Source: Synechococcus sp. BL107
Lineage (GTDB): Bacteria > Cyanobacteriota > Cyanobacteriia > PCC-6307 > Cyanobiaceae
Assembly: GCF_000153805.1 (NCBI RefSeq)
Contig: NZ_DS022298.1
Coordinates: forward strand, 1,926,827 to 1,990,826
Direction: 5' to 3'
DNA: 64,000 nt
Part shown: one piece after another, positions 45,178 through 54,139 of the stretch
How the letters are laid out: every line of letters starts with the position of its first letter
Numbering within the stretch: the first letter of the stretch is position 1
Made by a program: the position numbers and the translations under genes
The notes under the pieces: model-generated
Database searches by the model: none
What the model saw: the letters and a program-made list of their open reading frames with translations, nothing else
Told to the model about the DNA's origin: nothing

Positions 45178-46548
45178 ATGGTTGCTGGTGCGTCCGAGTC
45201 CATTGAGAACCTCGTGATCGTTGGCTCGGGCCCGGCTGGATACACAGCAGCGATTTACGCCGCCCGCGCCAACCTTCAGCCCACTTTGGTGACAGGCTTC
45301 CAACGAGGGGGGATTCCCGGTGGGCAGCTGATGACCACAACCCACGTCGAGAACTTTCCTGGATTTCCGGATGGAGTGCTCGGACCAGACTTGATGGATT
45401 TGATGAAGGCTCAAGCGGTGCGCTGGGGCACCCATTTGCTTGAGGCCGATGCCGATTCCATTGATCTCAGCCAACGTCCATTTCAGATTCAAGTTGAAGG
45501 GGAAACCATTCGAGCCCATGCCGTTGTGATTGCAACGGGTGCCAGTGCAAACCGCTTGGGGTTGCCTTCAGAAGAGCAGTTTTGGAGCCGTGGCATTAGT
45601 GCTTGTGCCATTTGTGATGGAGCGACACCCCAATTTCGCAACGCCGAACTGGCTGTTGTCGGTGGCGGTGATTCCGCCTGCGAAGAGGCTGTTTATCTCA
45701 CGAAATACGGCAGCCATGTGCATCTAATCGTGCGCTCTGAACGGTTGAGGGCCAGTGCCGCCATGGCCGACCGAGTTCTCGCGAACCCAGCCATCACCGT
45801 GCATTGGAACAGTGAGATTGTCGATGTAAGCGGTGAAGACTGGATGGAGACACTCACCTTGCGAAATCGCATCGATGATTCAACAGCTGACCTAGCGGTC
45901 AAAGGTCTGTTTTATGCCATTGGCCATACACCCAATACCGAGCTGTTGAACGGTCAAATTGACCTCGATAGCAAGGCTTACCTCGCCACAGCATCAGGCC
46001 GCCCAGAAACATCCATTGATGGCGTGTTTGCGGCTGGTGATGTGGCTGATGCTGAGTGGAGACAAGGCATTACGGCGGCAGGTAGCGGCTGCAAAGCAGC
46101 CTTAGCGGCCGAGCGTTGGCTGAGCCATCACGACCTAGCCACCCGAATGAAACGGGACAACATCGAGCCGGCCAAGGCAGAACGCCCGGTCAACGTAGAA
46201 GTCACAACGGAAGCCACCTATAGCCCTGAAGGGCTTTGGCAAAAAGGGGGTTACGCCCTTCGCAAGCTGTATCACGACAGCAACAAGCCAATCCTGGTGG
46301 TTTACACCTCACCAAGCTGTGGTCCTTGCCATGTGTTGAAGCCTCAGCTTCAACGGGTGATCAATGAGCTCGACGGCTCCGCCCAGGCGATCGTGATTGA
46401 TATCGAATCCGATCAAGAGATTGCCGAACAGGCGGGGGTGAGCGGAACACCCACCATCCAGCTGTTTCACCAAAAAGCGATGGTGAAGCAATGGCGTGGC
46501 GTCAAACAACGGAGTGAGTTCAAACAGGCCATCGAAGCCCTGATCTGA
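45178..46548 (+). CDS. ntrC: fused NADPH-thioredoxin reductase/thioredoxin (NTRC)
   Basis: 456 residues. The N-terminal reductase has the FAD loop [17 protein letters not shown], the redox pair C143/C146 in SACAICDG and the NADPH loop [13 protein letters not shown] linker at about 325-350 leads to a C-terminal thioredoxin domain with C381-G-P-C384 ([12 protein letters not shown]). This fusion, known from plant plastids and many cyanobacteria, reduces 2-Cys peroxiredoxins and modulates redox control using NADPH; the PntAB operon upstream could help supply NADPH. Not related to the nitrogen regulator also called NtrC. It ends at 46548, directly against the IF-1 paralogue on the other strand. 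Confidence 0.94.
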   Translation: MVAGASESIENLVIVGSGPAGYTAAIYAARANLQPTLVTGFQRGGIPGGQLMTTTHVENFPGFPDGVLGPDLMDLMKAQAVRWGTHLLEADADSIDLSQRPFQIQVEGETIRAHAVVIATGASANRLGLPSEEQFWSRGISACAICDGATPQFRNAELAVVGGGDSACEEAVYLTKYGSHVHLIVRSERLRASAAMADRVLANPAITVHWNSEIVDVSGEDWMETLTLRNRIDDSTADLAVKGLFYAIGHTPNTELLNGQIDLDSKAYLATASGRPETSIDGVFAAGDVADAEWRQGITAAGSGCKAALAAERWLSHHDLATRMKRDNIEPAKAERPVNVEVTTEATYSPEGLWQKGGYALRKLYHDSNKPILVVYTSPSCGPCHVLKPQLQRVINELDGSAQAIVIDIESDQEIAEQAGVSGTPTIQLFHQKAMVKQWRGVKQRSEFKQAIEALI

Positions 46549-46818
46549 TCAACGACGCCGTGGTCCACCTGGGCGGTTGCCGCCTGGGCGTCCACCTGGT
46601 GCACCGGCATTGCGCTCGCGGTAGGTGATCCGCCCACGGGTGAGGTCGTAGGGACTGATTTCGACAAGCACCTTGTCGCCAGCCAACAATTTGATCCGAA
46701 ATTTGGTCAGCTTTCCAGCAGCACGACATAAACACTGGTGACCGGCAGGCTGCTCAAGCGTGACCAGATAGAACCCATTGCCCTGTTCCTTCTCGATCAC
46801 ACCCGAGGTTTCGATCAT
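46549..46818 (-). CDS. infA: IF-1-like translation initiation factor with Gly/Arg-rich tail
   Basis: 89 residues with an S1/OB IF-1 fold (VLVEISPYDLTRGRITYRER matches the IF-1 end). The middle (HQCLCRAAGKLTKFRIKLLAGDK) differs from the standard bacterial IF-1 ([20 protein letters not shown] type) and has two cysteines. A Gly/Pro/Arg tail (GAPGGRPGGNRPGGPRRR) extends ~16 residues. It is therefore probably a second, divergent IF-1-like protein rather than the ribosomal-operon copy, perhaps an RNA chaperone. ATG 46818; its stop directly abuts the NTRC stop. Confidence 0.75.
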   Translation of the reverse strand: MIETSGVIEKEQGNGFYLVTLEQPAGHQCLCRAAGKLTKFRIKLLAGDKVLVEISPYDLTRGRITYRERNAGAPGGRPGGNRPGGPRRR

Positions 46819-46926
46819 GCGCTGGTGAGGTTTTTAACCTGTATTGCCTCCCACTTTAGGAGGGCGCATGCAGATCCCAATCACAGATTTTTCCCTTTAA
46901 GGTCAACGCCCGGTGAAACCAAATCG

Positions 46927-47022
46927 ATGATGCTCCCCCCCCTAACCCTCGATTTGGGCCTGCTACTCATTTCCATCGGAGCGGTGAACCTCTGGCGTGC
47001 ACGCCAAGGCAATGCCCAATAA
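46927..47022 (+). CDS. 31-residue membrane micro-gene, doubtful
   Basis: ATG ATG at 46927-46932 opens a short frame encoding one hydrophobic span (LTLDLGLLLISIGAVNLWRARQ) with a basic end. No clear ribosome binding site. It could be a small membrane peptide or chance coding; the hairpin structure at 47044 would suit as its terminator. Confidence 0.3.
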   Translation: MMLPPLTLDLGLLLISIGAVNLWRARQGNAQ

Positions 47023-47043
47023 GCCAGAGATTATTCAAAGCCA

Positions 47044-47108
47044 TCGATGTAGAGAGGCTGCGGACCAGGTCAAGCTGATGATTCCCTCATAATCAACATC
47101 TACATCGA
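47044..47108 (+). other. long-stem hairpin with AT tail, possible terminator or structured RNA
   Basis: TCGATGTAGA (47044-47053) and TCTACATCGA (47099-47108) form a perfect 10-bp stem enclosing 45 bases that contain a further 5-bp helix (TGATT/AATCA). AAAATTCTTTTT follows directly. It lies in the 176-bp gap before rluE, next to a 6-bp palindrome, GAGATT-a-AATCTC, at 47138-47150. Confidence 0.45.
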
Positions 47109-47198
47109 AAAATTCTTTTTGACTGAAGCAATCTTTGGAGATTAAATCTCAAGGGTTGTTACGTTAGTTTTTTTTAAAGAATCCAGCGGCTGAATCAC

Positions 47199-47840
47199 TT
47201 GGCGACTTTGTTGCTCCATAAGCCCTACGGGGTGCTTAGCCAGTTCACTCCAGAAGACAACAGTCGCTGGGACTGCCTGCGAGATTTTGTCGACATCCCT
47301 GATGTGTACGCGGCTGGTCGTCTTGATGCCGACAGCGAAGGATTACTTGTACTCACAAGCAATGGACGCCTCCAACAACAATTAACCAATCCTCGTTTCG
47401 GTCATTGGCGAACCTATTGGGTTCAAGTTGAGGGATCTCCCCAGCCCCATCAACTCCAACAACTTCGCGATGGCATCACGATTCAGGGCTATCGCACCCG
47501 TCCTGCTAAAGCCGCGTGGCTGAACGCTGAAGCCATCCCAACCATTGGAGAGCGCATTCCCCCGATTCGGGTCCGCGCAGCCATCCCCACCCACTGGCTG
47601 GAGATCTCACTTCAGGAAGGAAGAAATCGTCAAGTGCGCCGCATGACGGCAGCAGTAGGTCTGCCCACGCTTCGATTGATCCGCCACACCATCGACCTCA
47701 TGGATGGAGACACGCCCTTCACTCTGAAAGGGCTCGAACCCGGTGCATGGCGGACAGTGACCAAAGCGGAAGAAGGGCGTCTGGTGCAGTTACTTAAGGG
47801 CAGCAACCCGAGGAAACAGGCAGGTCGCCAACGAGGGTGA
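47199..47840 (+). CDS. rluE: 23S rRNA pseudouridine synthase, RluE/RsuA family
   Basis: 213 residues. The catalytic Asp lies in the AAGRLDADSEGLLVLTSNGRL motif (GRLDxxSxGLLL), preceded by LLLHKPYGVLSQF. The lack of an N-terminal S4 domain and the RNRQVRRMTAAVGLPTLRLIR end identify the RluE subgroup, which modifies U2457 of 23S rRNA in E. coli. Start TTG 47199. The final 47 bp overlap the 3' end of the methyltransferase gene on the other strand; the last ~15 basic residues may be a tail variable between strains. Confidence 0.9.
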   Translation: MATLLLHKPYGVLSQFTPEDNSRWDCLRDFVDIPDVYAAGRLDADSEGLLVLTSNGRLQQQLTNPRFGHWRTYWVQVEGSPQPHQLQQLRDGITIQGYRTRPAKAAWLNAEAIPTIGERIPPIRVRAAIPTHWLEISLQEGRNRQVRRMTAAVGLPTLRLIRHTIDLMDGDTPFTLKGLEPGAWRTVTKAEEGRLVQLLKGSNPRKQAGRQRG

Positions 47841-48594
47841 CCGCTCGAAACTCGATGCTTTCCACCTCCCGCCAGGGATCTTGGCTGCGATCGGCGTAAT
47901 GGACCTGCTCAAAGCCAAGGCGACGGAAGGCCTCGAGAAACGCGGTCTCTTCCCAGGCACCACTAATACAGCCGCTCCAAAGGTCTGGATCCTCTTGCAG
48001 ATGTTGAGGCACCAACTGATCGCAAACAATGTCGCTGATAGCAACACGACCACCCGGAGCAAGAACGCGGCGAATGTTGGCCAACAACCGATCTCGATCA
48101 GATGGATTCACCAAATTGAGAACGCAATTACTTAAAACAACATCAACGCTTCCGTCCGCAACAAGGGGCATTCCATCGCTGGTAGGGGCATCAAGCGCCT
48201 CAATGGCTCCATCAACAAACTGAACATTGGCGAAGCCAATTGCCTCCGCAACTTGCGCAGCAGCACCACGGGACAGGGCCAACATGTCGACGTTGCGATC
48301 CACACCGATCACCGCACCGGCCGCCCCCACGATCTGTGAGCAAATAAAGGCGTTCTTGCCACTGCCGCTGCCAAGATCCAACACCCGATCACCGGCACGA
48401 ACCCAGCGTGTGGGATCACCACAGCCGTAATCACGCTCTACAACGGCGTTCGGGATGACACGCAGGAGTTCAGGATCAAACCCCACAGGAGTACACAAAC
48501 AAGCTTCTTGCTCATGGGCGGCCGCGCCATAACGCTCCTCCACGGCACGGGTTTGGTCAAAGGCATTCGATGGTGGACAGCAAGAATCAGGCAT
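47794..48594 (-). CDS. cysteine-rich SAM methyltransferase, arsenite methyltransferase-like
   Basis: 266 residues. The SAM loop is VLDLGSGSGKNAFICSQIVG, and post-I, II and III motifs (VDVVLSNCVLNLV, LAPGGRVAISDIV) follow. The N-terminal CCPPS and CLCTP, internal YGCGDP, SNCVLN and WSGCISGA, and C-terminal SSGCCP give an unusual number of cysteines. ArsM proteins use a YGCG-type site and paired downstream cysteines to bind As(III), so arsenic methylation is the likely role; sequence context cannot confirm the metal. ATG 48594 (1-bp overlap TGATG) makes the upstream 71-residue gene its partner. Confidence 0.78.
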   Translation of the reverse strand: MPDSCCPPSNAFDQTRAVEERYGAAAHEQEACLCTPVGFDPELLRVIPNAVVERDYGCGDPTRWVRAGDRVLDLGSGSGKNAFICSQIVGAAGAVIGVDRNVDMLALSRGAAAQVAEAIGFANVQFVDGAIEALDAPTSDGMPLVADGSVDVVLSNCVLNLVNPSDRDRLLANIRRVLAPGGRVAISDIVCDQLVPQHLQEDPDLWSGCISGAWEETAFLEAFRRLGFEQVHYADRSQDPWREVESIEFRAVTLVGDLPVSSGCCP

Positions 48595-48809
48595 CAACCG
48601 ATGGCCTCCTGCAACTCACGCACAACATTCCACTGGCCATACCAATAATTGGCCTCTGCTCTTCTAGCCACGTCTTCTATGCCATCAATGGCGTCGGGCC
48701 CCACCGTTTTCCAAAGCTCATGGCCACACGCTCGATTCAAACCCTGCTCTGCCTCCTCTGAAAGCAAGAGCAGCCGGCGCTGCAGATTTTTGAGCTGAGC
48801 GACAGCCAT
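48594..48809 (-). CDS. 71-residue helical protein upstream of the ArsM-like gene
   Basis: A soluble, helical, charged small protein (LKNLQRRLLLLSEEAEQGLNRACGH, then GIEDVARRAEANYWYGQWNVVRELQEAIG). No cysteine-rich or DNA-binding motif, so it does not look like an ArsR regulator. Its stop overlaps the ArsM-like start, which indicates co-expression. Family not recognised. Confidence 0.6.
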   Translation of the reverse strand: MAVAQLKNLQRRLLLLSEEAEQGLNRACGHELWKTVGPDAIDGIEDVARRAEANYWYGQWNVVRELQEAIG

Positions 48810-48862
48810 AAGACCAAAAAACCTAGATTAATAGTACAAATCAACTAAAACAAGACAAGTAC

Positions 48863-49825
48863 CTAGAAGGGGAGTTTTTTCTTGGCGTCTTTATCCAGAT
48901 CTGCTTCCATCTCACGAAGCCTTTTGAGAATCGTGTCGTAGTACTCGCGGATATAACTCTCCATATCCGTTGTCTCGGCTTCATCCAAGCCAAACGCGGC
49001 ATAACTGGATTTCATCTGGGCATCGAGGGGCTGTCCTCCACCGGTGACTTCCGCGAAGGCAAGACGTTCCGCCACATTGACGGCAGGCTCGAAAAAAGAA
49101 GCAACTCCTTGCATCAGCTTGATCAAGATCGGCTGAACGCGGAAAACACGCGCCGTTTTACCGCTGCAACGCTCACAAAGCTGCACCAGTTGCCCTGTAT
49201 TCCAGGGTTTTGGACCCACAACAGGGAAAGTTCCCCTCACCGTTTCTGGACGTTCAAGGGCCGCCACCGCAAAACGGGCCATGTCTTGCGTGTTCATGTA
49301 CGCAATCGCCGTCGGGCTTCCACTCACCCAAACGGTTTGGCTTTCCAAAACAGGGATTGCGAATTGGCTGATCACACCCTGCATGAAGGCTGCGCCTTGG
49401 AGGATGGTGTAGTCAAAATCCGAGGCTTCCAGCAAATTCTCGGTACAAGCCTTGATATCCATCAACGGCACATCGCGATAACGGTGAGCTCCGAGCAACG
49501 AAAGGAAGACAAATCGCTTCACATTGGCGCGATCACAGGCGCGCAAAAGGTTGAGCTTTCCGTCCCAATCGGATTCGTAAATGCTCTGTGGATCACTGGG
49601 GCGGCTTGTGGCGGCATCGATGACGGCATCGACGCCGTCGAGGGCGTAATCGAGGCTGTCGGGCTCCAGCAAGTCACCACGGGTGAGCTCACAGCCCCAC
49701 TCCTGCAGAAACGCTGCCTTGCGAGGGGTTCGGACCATGCAACGAACCTGATGACCAGCATCCAAAGCTCGACGAGCAATCTGCCGTCCGAGGGTGCCCG
49801 TTCCTCCAACCACCAGAACCTGCAT
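48863..49825 (-). CDS. ycf39: Ycf39, NmrA-like photosystem II assembly factor
   Basis: 320-residue atypical short-chain dehydrogenase. The N-terminal VVGGTGTLGRQIARRAL binds NAD(P). The middle has the Ycf39 signatures CDRANVKRFVFLSLLGA and YTILQGAAFMQG, and a C-terminal region ends with charged residues (KDAKKKLPF). Ycf39 works with HliD and chlorophyll synthase when D1/D2 precomplexes are built, placing it in the same pathway as psbD here. ATG 49825. petM is 55 bp upstream on the same strand. Confidence 0.93.
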   Translation of the reverse strand: MQVLVVGGTGTLGRQIARRALDAGHQVRCMVRTPRKAAFLQEWGCELTRGDLLEPDSLDYALDGVDAVIDAATSRPSDPQSIYESDWDGKLNLLRACDRANVKRFVFLSLLGAHRYRDVPLMDIKACTENLLEASDFDYTILQGAAFMQGVISQFAIPVLESQTVWVSGSPTAIAYMNTQDMARFAVAALERPETVRGTFPVVGPKPWNTGQLVQLCERCSGKTARVFRVQPILIKLMQGVASFFEPAVNVAERLAFAEVTGGGQPLDAQMKSSYAAFGLDEAETTDMESYIREYYDTILKRLREMEADLDKDAKKKLPF

Positions 49826-49880
49826 GGCACCTCGACTTCAAGGTTGGGAGCTTAGTGGGCTTAAGGCAAAAGCTGCCGAA

Positions 49881-49979
49881 TCAATCGCCCTCAAGTTTCA
49901 ACAGCAAGGCACCACCAACAAGACCAATGGGGATGAGGACCCAAAAAATGGCGGCCGTTCCGAAAATTTCTGAAGCCAT
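49881..49979 (-). CDS. petM: cytochrome b6f complex subunit PetM
   Basis: 32 codons on the minus strand, ATG 49979 to TGA 49881: [19 protein letters not shown], then [13 protein letters not shown], matching PetM along its whole length. PetM is a single-span structural subunit of the thylakoid b6f complex. It is between Trm1 and ycf39, all on the minus strand. With petG it makes two of the four small b6f subunits present in this window. Confidence 0.97.
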   Translation of the reverse strand: MASEIFGTAAIFWVLIPIGLVGGALLLKLEGD

Positions 49980-50006
49980 GGTCGGGGCGCAACTTTCACG
50001 CCCCAT

Positions 50007-51185
50007 TTAAGTCCCTTCGGCACGCAAATCAGCGCAAAGCCTTAACAGGACTGTTAAATCTGCATCGGTACGCACTTGCCCGGCCATCACGCCACTGGGA
50101 TAGGCCTGAAATCCGGCTTGCCGCACCGCTGTCACGAGCTGGTTCAAGGGCGGCGGACCTCCAACACCAAGACGTCGCGCCAACTCATCGGTGGGCCAAA
50201 CCGTTGCTGGACTCCCAGGGTCGGCTTCTAAACGCTCCAGTAACCGCTGCGTCCGATTGGAGATGGCACCAGGGTTCCGCAGCCATGGATCCCCCCGCAA
50301 CGCAACCAAGGTGTGGCGATCCTGCATGGGTCCGATCCAGAGGGGACCGCTCACACTCCAGCGACCTGCTCCGCTTGCACAGCGACAGCTTGGCCATCCG
50401 CTGAGATTTCTCAAAACCTGCACCACCTGTGATCCACAGGCTTCACATCGAGCGATGAGGCCTAAGTGATGCTCCTCACCCGGTTGAAGCTGCCGCCGCA
50501 TGCGCACGACAACCCGAAAGGTCCGTCCCTCACTGAAGCAAAGCAGGGGTTGAAGCCCCCGACCCAGCATCCATGCCTGACGGGCTAGCAAACCAAGTTG
50601 GTGGCGCAAAGCCAATTCCCAACTCGCAGGATGCACCCGTGCAGCCGCACCAAGGCTGCGAACCGCTCCAGCACGATCATGACCCGTTGGCGAGCGTCCA
50701 TCCGTACTCGCCAACAGGAGGATCCCGTCAAACCGCAAGACTTGTAAAACGGGCTGAATCAACGCCCCAGGAGCTCCGAACGCGTCTAGATCGATCAAAT
50801 CAAAAAAGCGGCCTTCCAGATAGGCCCGTGCCAACAACATCTCGGCAGCCTGGGAACTGATGCGCACCGGCGACGGGAGATCACTCAAGTTGTTCTCCAA
50901 GTAGGGCGAACGATCTGGGTCGCCATCGTTCACCCAGAGCTCAACTCGCTCTGGTCTGGCCTGAACGGCTTCTAACCCCCAGCGCAAACTTCGGATCCCG
51001 CACCCTGCCATGAGGTCGAGCCAGCGGAGTTGACCCTCCACGTTCCGCTGTTGATGGCGAGCCAACAGCACCGAACAGTCCCGGGAAGGCCGTGAATCCG
51101 GACGAAAAAACCCCGATCCCAACGTGAGAGAGGCGGACCCTTCGCGATAGTGATGATCCGGTATGCCCAGAGCTGTGTCTGCCAA
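50007..51185 (-). CDS. trm1: tRNA (guanine26-N2)-dimethyltransferase, Trm1 family
   Basis: 392 residues. The SAM loop is WLDLMAGCGIRSLRWGLEA, and the catalytic-site motif is FDLIDLDAFGAPGALIQPVL (DLDxFG), with a C-terminal zinc-binding set (RCEACGSQVVQVL and SCRCAS). Trm1 makes m2,2G26 in tRNA; the bacterial copies are known in cyanobacteria and Aquifex. The start is TTG 51185 unless a later one is used. Its 5' end overlaps the divergent hydrolase by 23 bp. Confidence 0.85.
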   Translation of the reverse strand: MADTALGIPDHHYREGSASLTLGSGFFRPDSRPSRDCSVLLARHQQRNVEGQLRWLDLMAGCGIRSLRWGLEAVQARPERVELWVNDGDPDRSPYLENNLSDLPSPVRISSQAAEMLLARAYLEGRFFDLIDLDAFGAPGALIQPVLQVLRFDGILLLASTDGRSPTGHDRAGAVRSLGAAARVHPASWELALRHQLGLLARQAWMLGRGLQPLLCFSEGRTFRVVVRMRRQLQPGEEHHLGLIARCEACGSQVVQVLRNLSGWPSCRCASGAGRWSVSGPLWIGPMQDRHTLVALRGDPWLRNPGAISNRTQRLLERLEADPGSPATVWPTDELARRLGVGGPPPLNQLVTAVRQAGFQAYPSGVMAGQVRTDADLTVLLRLCADLRAEGT

Positions 51186-52197
51186 TGCACCCCAGCCTGC
51201 CGAGCCGTGGTGCCCGGAGGCCGAAACCAGCGCGTGGGGGCACCACCATGAATGGACTTGGCGTCGCCAGCCAAGTCGTGGACGCCCAAATCAACAATGG
51301 ACATGCCATTGGCGCGTTTTAGGGCCCAGCCATGGTCCAGCCCTCGTGCTTCTACATGGTTTCGGGGCCTCCAGCGGGCACTGGCGTCGCATCGCGCCGA
51401 AACTGGCGGCCCAGGGCTGGCAAGTGTTCAGCCTCGACCTCTTGGGATTTGGCGCGTCAGATCAACCGGGGATCCGCCAGGGCGGTCCACTGGATAACAG
51501 GATTTGGGGGCAGCAAACCGCGGCCTTTCTCCAAGAAGTTGTTCAGCAGCCCGCCGTGCTCATAGGGAACTCCCTTGGTGGCCTAAGTGCCCTCACCACA
51601 GCCGTTCTGACCCCCCATTTGGTGAGAGCACTTGTGGCAGCACCGCTGCCTGATCCGGCCCTACTCCAGCCGCTGCCACGACGACGTTCACCGTGGCGAC
51701 GACGCTGGATAAGGAGATGGCTTGGCTTGGTCGTTCAACTCATTCCCTTGCAGTGGATCGTGCCTGTGATTGCCCGCAGCAAGCTGATTCGCCTTGGACT
51801 GCAAGGTGCTTACACCGCTTCCATCACCAACGACCTTGATCTGCAACAGCTGATTGGTCGTCCAGCCCGCCGACCAACCGCAGCGCGAGCCCTACGGGCG
51901 ATGACCCTTGGAATGAGTCTTCGACCCCGCGGAGCCACGGCCCCGGCCCTATTGGAACAACTGGCAACAACCAACCTGCCGATGTTGTTGCTTTGGGGTC
52001 AAAACGATCGGTTTATCCCCCTCACCATCGGCCAACAGGTAGTTCATCAACACCCCTGGGTGGAGCTCAACGTGCTTCATCACTGTGGGCATTGCCCCCA
52101 CGATGAGGACCCGATTCAGTTCCTAAATGCCCTGCTGCCCTGGCTGGACCGTAACTTGGGTAACAGCAGACCGGCAGGGGACGTTCAGAAGACATGA
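51163..52197 (+). CDS. alpha/beta hydrolase
   Basis: 344 residues with a fully conserved alpha/beta-hydrolase core: oxyanion [13 protein letters not shown], nucleophile elbow [14 protein letters not shown] (G-x-S-x-G), acid in GQNDRFIP, and His in [13 protein letters not shown] basic stretch ([15 protein letters not shown]) precedes a possible membrane-contact region. Cyanobacterial relatives are linked to lipid and pigment metabolism, but no substrate can be given. The stop overlaps ilvH by 4 bp. Confidence 0.82.
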   Translation: MPRAVSANAPQPAEPWCPEAETSAWGHHHEWTWRRQPSRGRPNQQWTCHWRVLGPSHGPALVLLHGFGASSGHWRRIAPKLAAQGWQVFSLDLLGFGASDQPGIRQGGPLDNRIWGQQTAAFLQEVVQQPAVLIGNSLGGLSALTTAVLTPHLVRALVAAPLPDPALLQPLPRRRSPWRRRWIRRWLGLVVQLIPLQWIVPVIARSKLIRLGLQGAYTASITNDLDLQQLIGRPARRPTAARALRAMTLGMSLRPRGATAPALLEQLATTNLPMLLLWGQNDRFIPLTIGQQVVHQHPWVELNVLHHCGHCPHDEDPIQFLNALLPWLDRNLGNSRPAGDVQKT

Positions 52198-52724
52198 AGC
52201 ACACCCTTTCGGTGCTTGTGGAGGACGAATCTGGAGCACTTAGCCGCATCGCCGGATTGTTCGCCCGCCGTGGTTTCAATATCCACAGCTTGGCTGTGGG
52301 GCCAGCGGAAGCCGATGGCCAATCACGCTTAACGATGGTGGTGGAAGGAGATGAGCAAACTCTGGAACAGATGACCAAGCAGCTGGACAAGCTGGTCAAC
52401 GTTCTCCAAGTTCTGGATTTAACCCAGCGTCCAGCGGTGGAACGCGAACTGATGCTCCTAAAAGTGAAAGCCCCAGCCGAAACGAGGAGCGCCGTTTTTG
52501 ATCTGGTTCAGGTGTTCCGCGCCAAGGTTGTGGACGTGGCCGATGAAGCTCTCACCCTTGAAGTGGTGGGCGACCCCGGCAAATTGGTGGCGCTTGAACG
52601 GCTGATGAGGCCCTTCGGCATCCTCGAAATCGCCCGCACTGGAAAAGTGGCCCTTGAGCGGGCATCAGGGGTGAACACCGAACTACTCAAGGTTTCACCG
52701 AGCGAAACGCGGATCCCGGCTTGA
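52194..52724 (+). CDS. ilvH: acetolactate synthase small subunit
   Basis: 176-residue regulatory subunit: N-terminal ACT domain ([34 protein letters not shown]; key residues G-A-L-x-R-I), second half with [12 protein letters not shown] and a C-terminal ACT-like domain. It binds valine and controls branched-chain amino-acid synthesis with IlvB, whose gene is not here. ATG 52194. A hairpin at 52730 covers the intergenic junction with the convergent cyclophilin gene. Confidence 0.95.
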   Translation: MKHTLSVLVEDESGALSRIAGLFARRGFNIHSLAVGPAEADGQSRLTMVVEGDEQTLEQMTKQLDKLVNVLQVLDLTQRPAVERELMLLKVKAPAETRSAVFDLVQVFRAKVVDVADEALTLEVVGDPGKLVALERLMRPFGILEIARTGKVALERASGVNTELLKVSPSETRIPA

Positions 52725-52726
52725 GT

Positions 52727-53407
52727 TCAATCACCAAGGCTGGCCTTGGTGATCCGATCCCCCTGGCGAATCTCATCAACAACGTCCATGCCCTTAATCA
52801 CCTTCCCGAAAACGGCATAACGACCATCCAGTTCTGGTAAGGGCTTTAGGGCGATATAAAACTGAGCACTGGCGGAGTCTGGAGCCTGCGACCGTGCCAT
52901 CGCCACCGAACCACGCTCATGGTTCAGGCTCAGGGAATCCAACTGACTGGGATTCGTAATTTCTCTGCTGTAGCGGGGATTTTCTTCTCCACGGAAACTG
53001 ATCTCCAAGGGAATCATTCGAGATTGTCCGGTTTCTGGATCCACAAAACTGCCGGTGCCCAACTGATTTAAAGGAACCGAACGATCCTTTGATTTTGGAT
53101 CTCCCCCCTGGACGACGAAAGGAACGGGCTCGCGAACCACGCGGTGAAACATCGTTCCGTCGTAGGTGCCACGACGCACCAAATCAACAAAATTTCCGGC
53201 TGTGATCGGCGCTGCATCACCATCTACCTCGATCGTGATCTCGCCTCGGTTGGTGCTCACCTGCACCTGGGTTGTGCCCTGCAGACAAGGAACACTTGCA
53301 TCAGCACAGGATGGTGTTGGCGATGCCTGCGGTGAAGCACTACAACTCACCATCAAAGGAATGAGAAGCAGTAGCGACAACACAACTCGACGAAGAGGCG
53401 AACGCAT
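52727..53407 (-). CDS. cyclophilin-type peptidylprolyl isomerase, lipoprotein
   Basis: About 226 residues. From ATG 53407 the N-terminus MRSPLRRVVLSLLLLIPLMVSC is a lipoprotein signal (lipobox LMVSC). The body is a cyclophilin with VSTNRGEITIEVDGDAAP, FHRVVREPVPFVVQGGDP, the catalytic-like Arg in FHR, and IRQGDRI end. It probably assists folding in the periplasm or thylakoid lumen. A TTG at 53416 in frame is also possible and overlaps the ycf4 stop. The PPI follows ycf4 on the same strand with the stop hidden in the 52730 hairpin. Confidence 0.88.
   Translation of the reverse strand: MRSPLRRVVLSLLLLIPLMVSCSASPQASPTPSCADASVPCLQGTTQVQVSTNRGEITIEVDGDAAPITAGNFVDLVRRGTYDGTMFHRVVREPVPFVVQGGDPKSKDRSVPLNQLGTGSFVDPETGQSRMIPLEISFRGEENPRYSREITNPSQLDSLSLNHERGSVAMARSQAPDSASAQFYIALKPLPELDGRYAVFGKVIKGMDVVDEIRQGDRITKASLGD
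52730..52753. terminator. perfect hairpin at the ilvH / cyclophilin junction
   Basis: ATCACCAAGGC (52730-52740) and GCCTTGGTGAT (52743-52753) are exact complements, 11 bp with a 2-base centre. They lie over the last codons of the minus-strand cyclophilin gene and just past the ilvH stop, so they can stop transcripts on both strands. There is no long T run, so it is a candidate terminator, not a standard one. Confidence 0.45.
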
Positions 53408-53412
53408 GGGAA

Positions 53413-53949
53413 TCAAAGTCCTTCGAGGTTGACGCCGAGAAAACGGGCGAGTTCGGCTCCTTCCTGCTCGAGTTGAGCCAATGGCAGCGGCTCACCCACA
53501 CGGGTGAGGGGAAGATCGCGACGCCCCTGGAGACGCAGAGACACGCGACGGCGGGCATTGAACCCATCACGCACTTCAACTTTCACCGCTTTCACATCTT
53601 TCAAGGGAAATTCCACACAAACCGGGCGACGAAAACCCCGACGGCTGATCACTACAACGCCAGATTCTTTATCAAAACGGTTGCTCCCGGAGCCCACATC
53701 GACAGCGATCACGTACCAGAGGTAAGAGGCCAACAGGGCAGCAGCGAGGCTGTACAGGCCCATCACCAGGCCCTGCGGAACAAAAATTAGGGCTGCGGGA
53801 TGCCCAAAGGGCAACAGGTCTTGTCCGAAATAGCTGGAGAGCGACGCCAACAGGAAGCCAACACCCCCAACACTGACGGCTGCAGCCACCAAAAAATTAG
53901 AAAGTCGCCGTGAGCCGAGCACCGATTGCTCCAGCACTGCTGCGGACAT
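53413..53949 (-). CDS. ycf4: Ycf4 photosystem I assembly protein
   Basis: 178 residues from ATG 53949 ([19 protein letters not shown]). It has two membrane helices ([19 protein letters not shown] and [19 protein letters not shown]) and the Ycf4 signatures [25 protein letters not shown] and [19 protein letters not shown]. Ycf4 is needed for assembly of photosystem I. The frame opens upstream to 54141, but those residues lie within the psbD leader and are not family-like. It is divergent from psbD: about 190 bp between the two starts carries both promoters. Confidence 0.93.
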   Translation of the reverse strand: MSAAVLEQSVLGSRRLSNFLVAAAVSVGGVGFLLASLSSYFGQDLLPFGHPAALIFVPQGLVMGLYSLAAALLASYLWYVIAVDVGSGSNRFDKESGVVVISRRGFRRPVCVEFPLKDVKAVKVEVRDGFNARRRVSLRLQGRRDLPLTRVGEPLPLAQLEQEGAELARFLGVNLEGL

Positions 53950-54139
53950 GAAGATGGCGGTATTTACTGCCCATTGTGGTGGGAGACGGTGCGCAATAGC
54001 GAAAGCAAAAGAAATCCCAAAGAAACGAAGCGATACAAGGGATTTCAGGTGATGCGAACACGCCCCACAGCACGGGTTGGGATTGTTAAGGTCGCTGGCG
54101 TATCCAACAGCCTGCGGTTTTCCGCACCCGTTCACCCTC

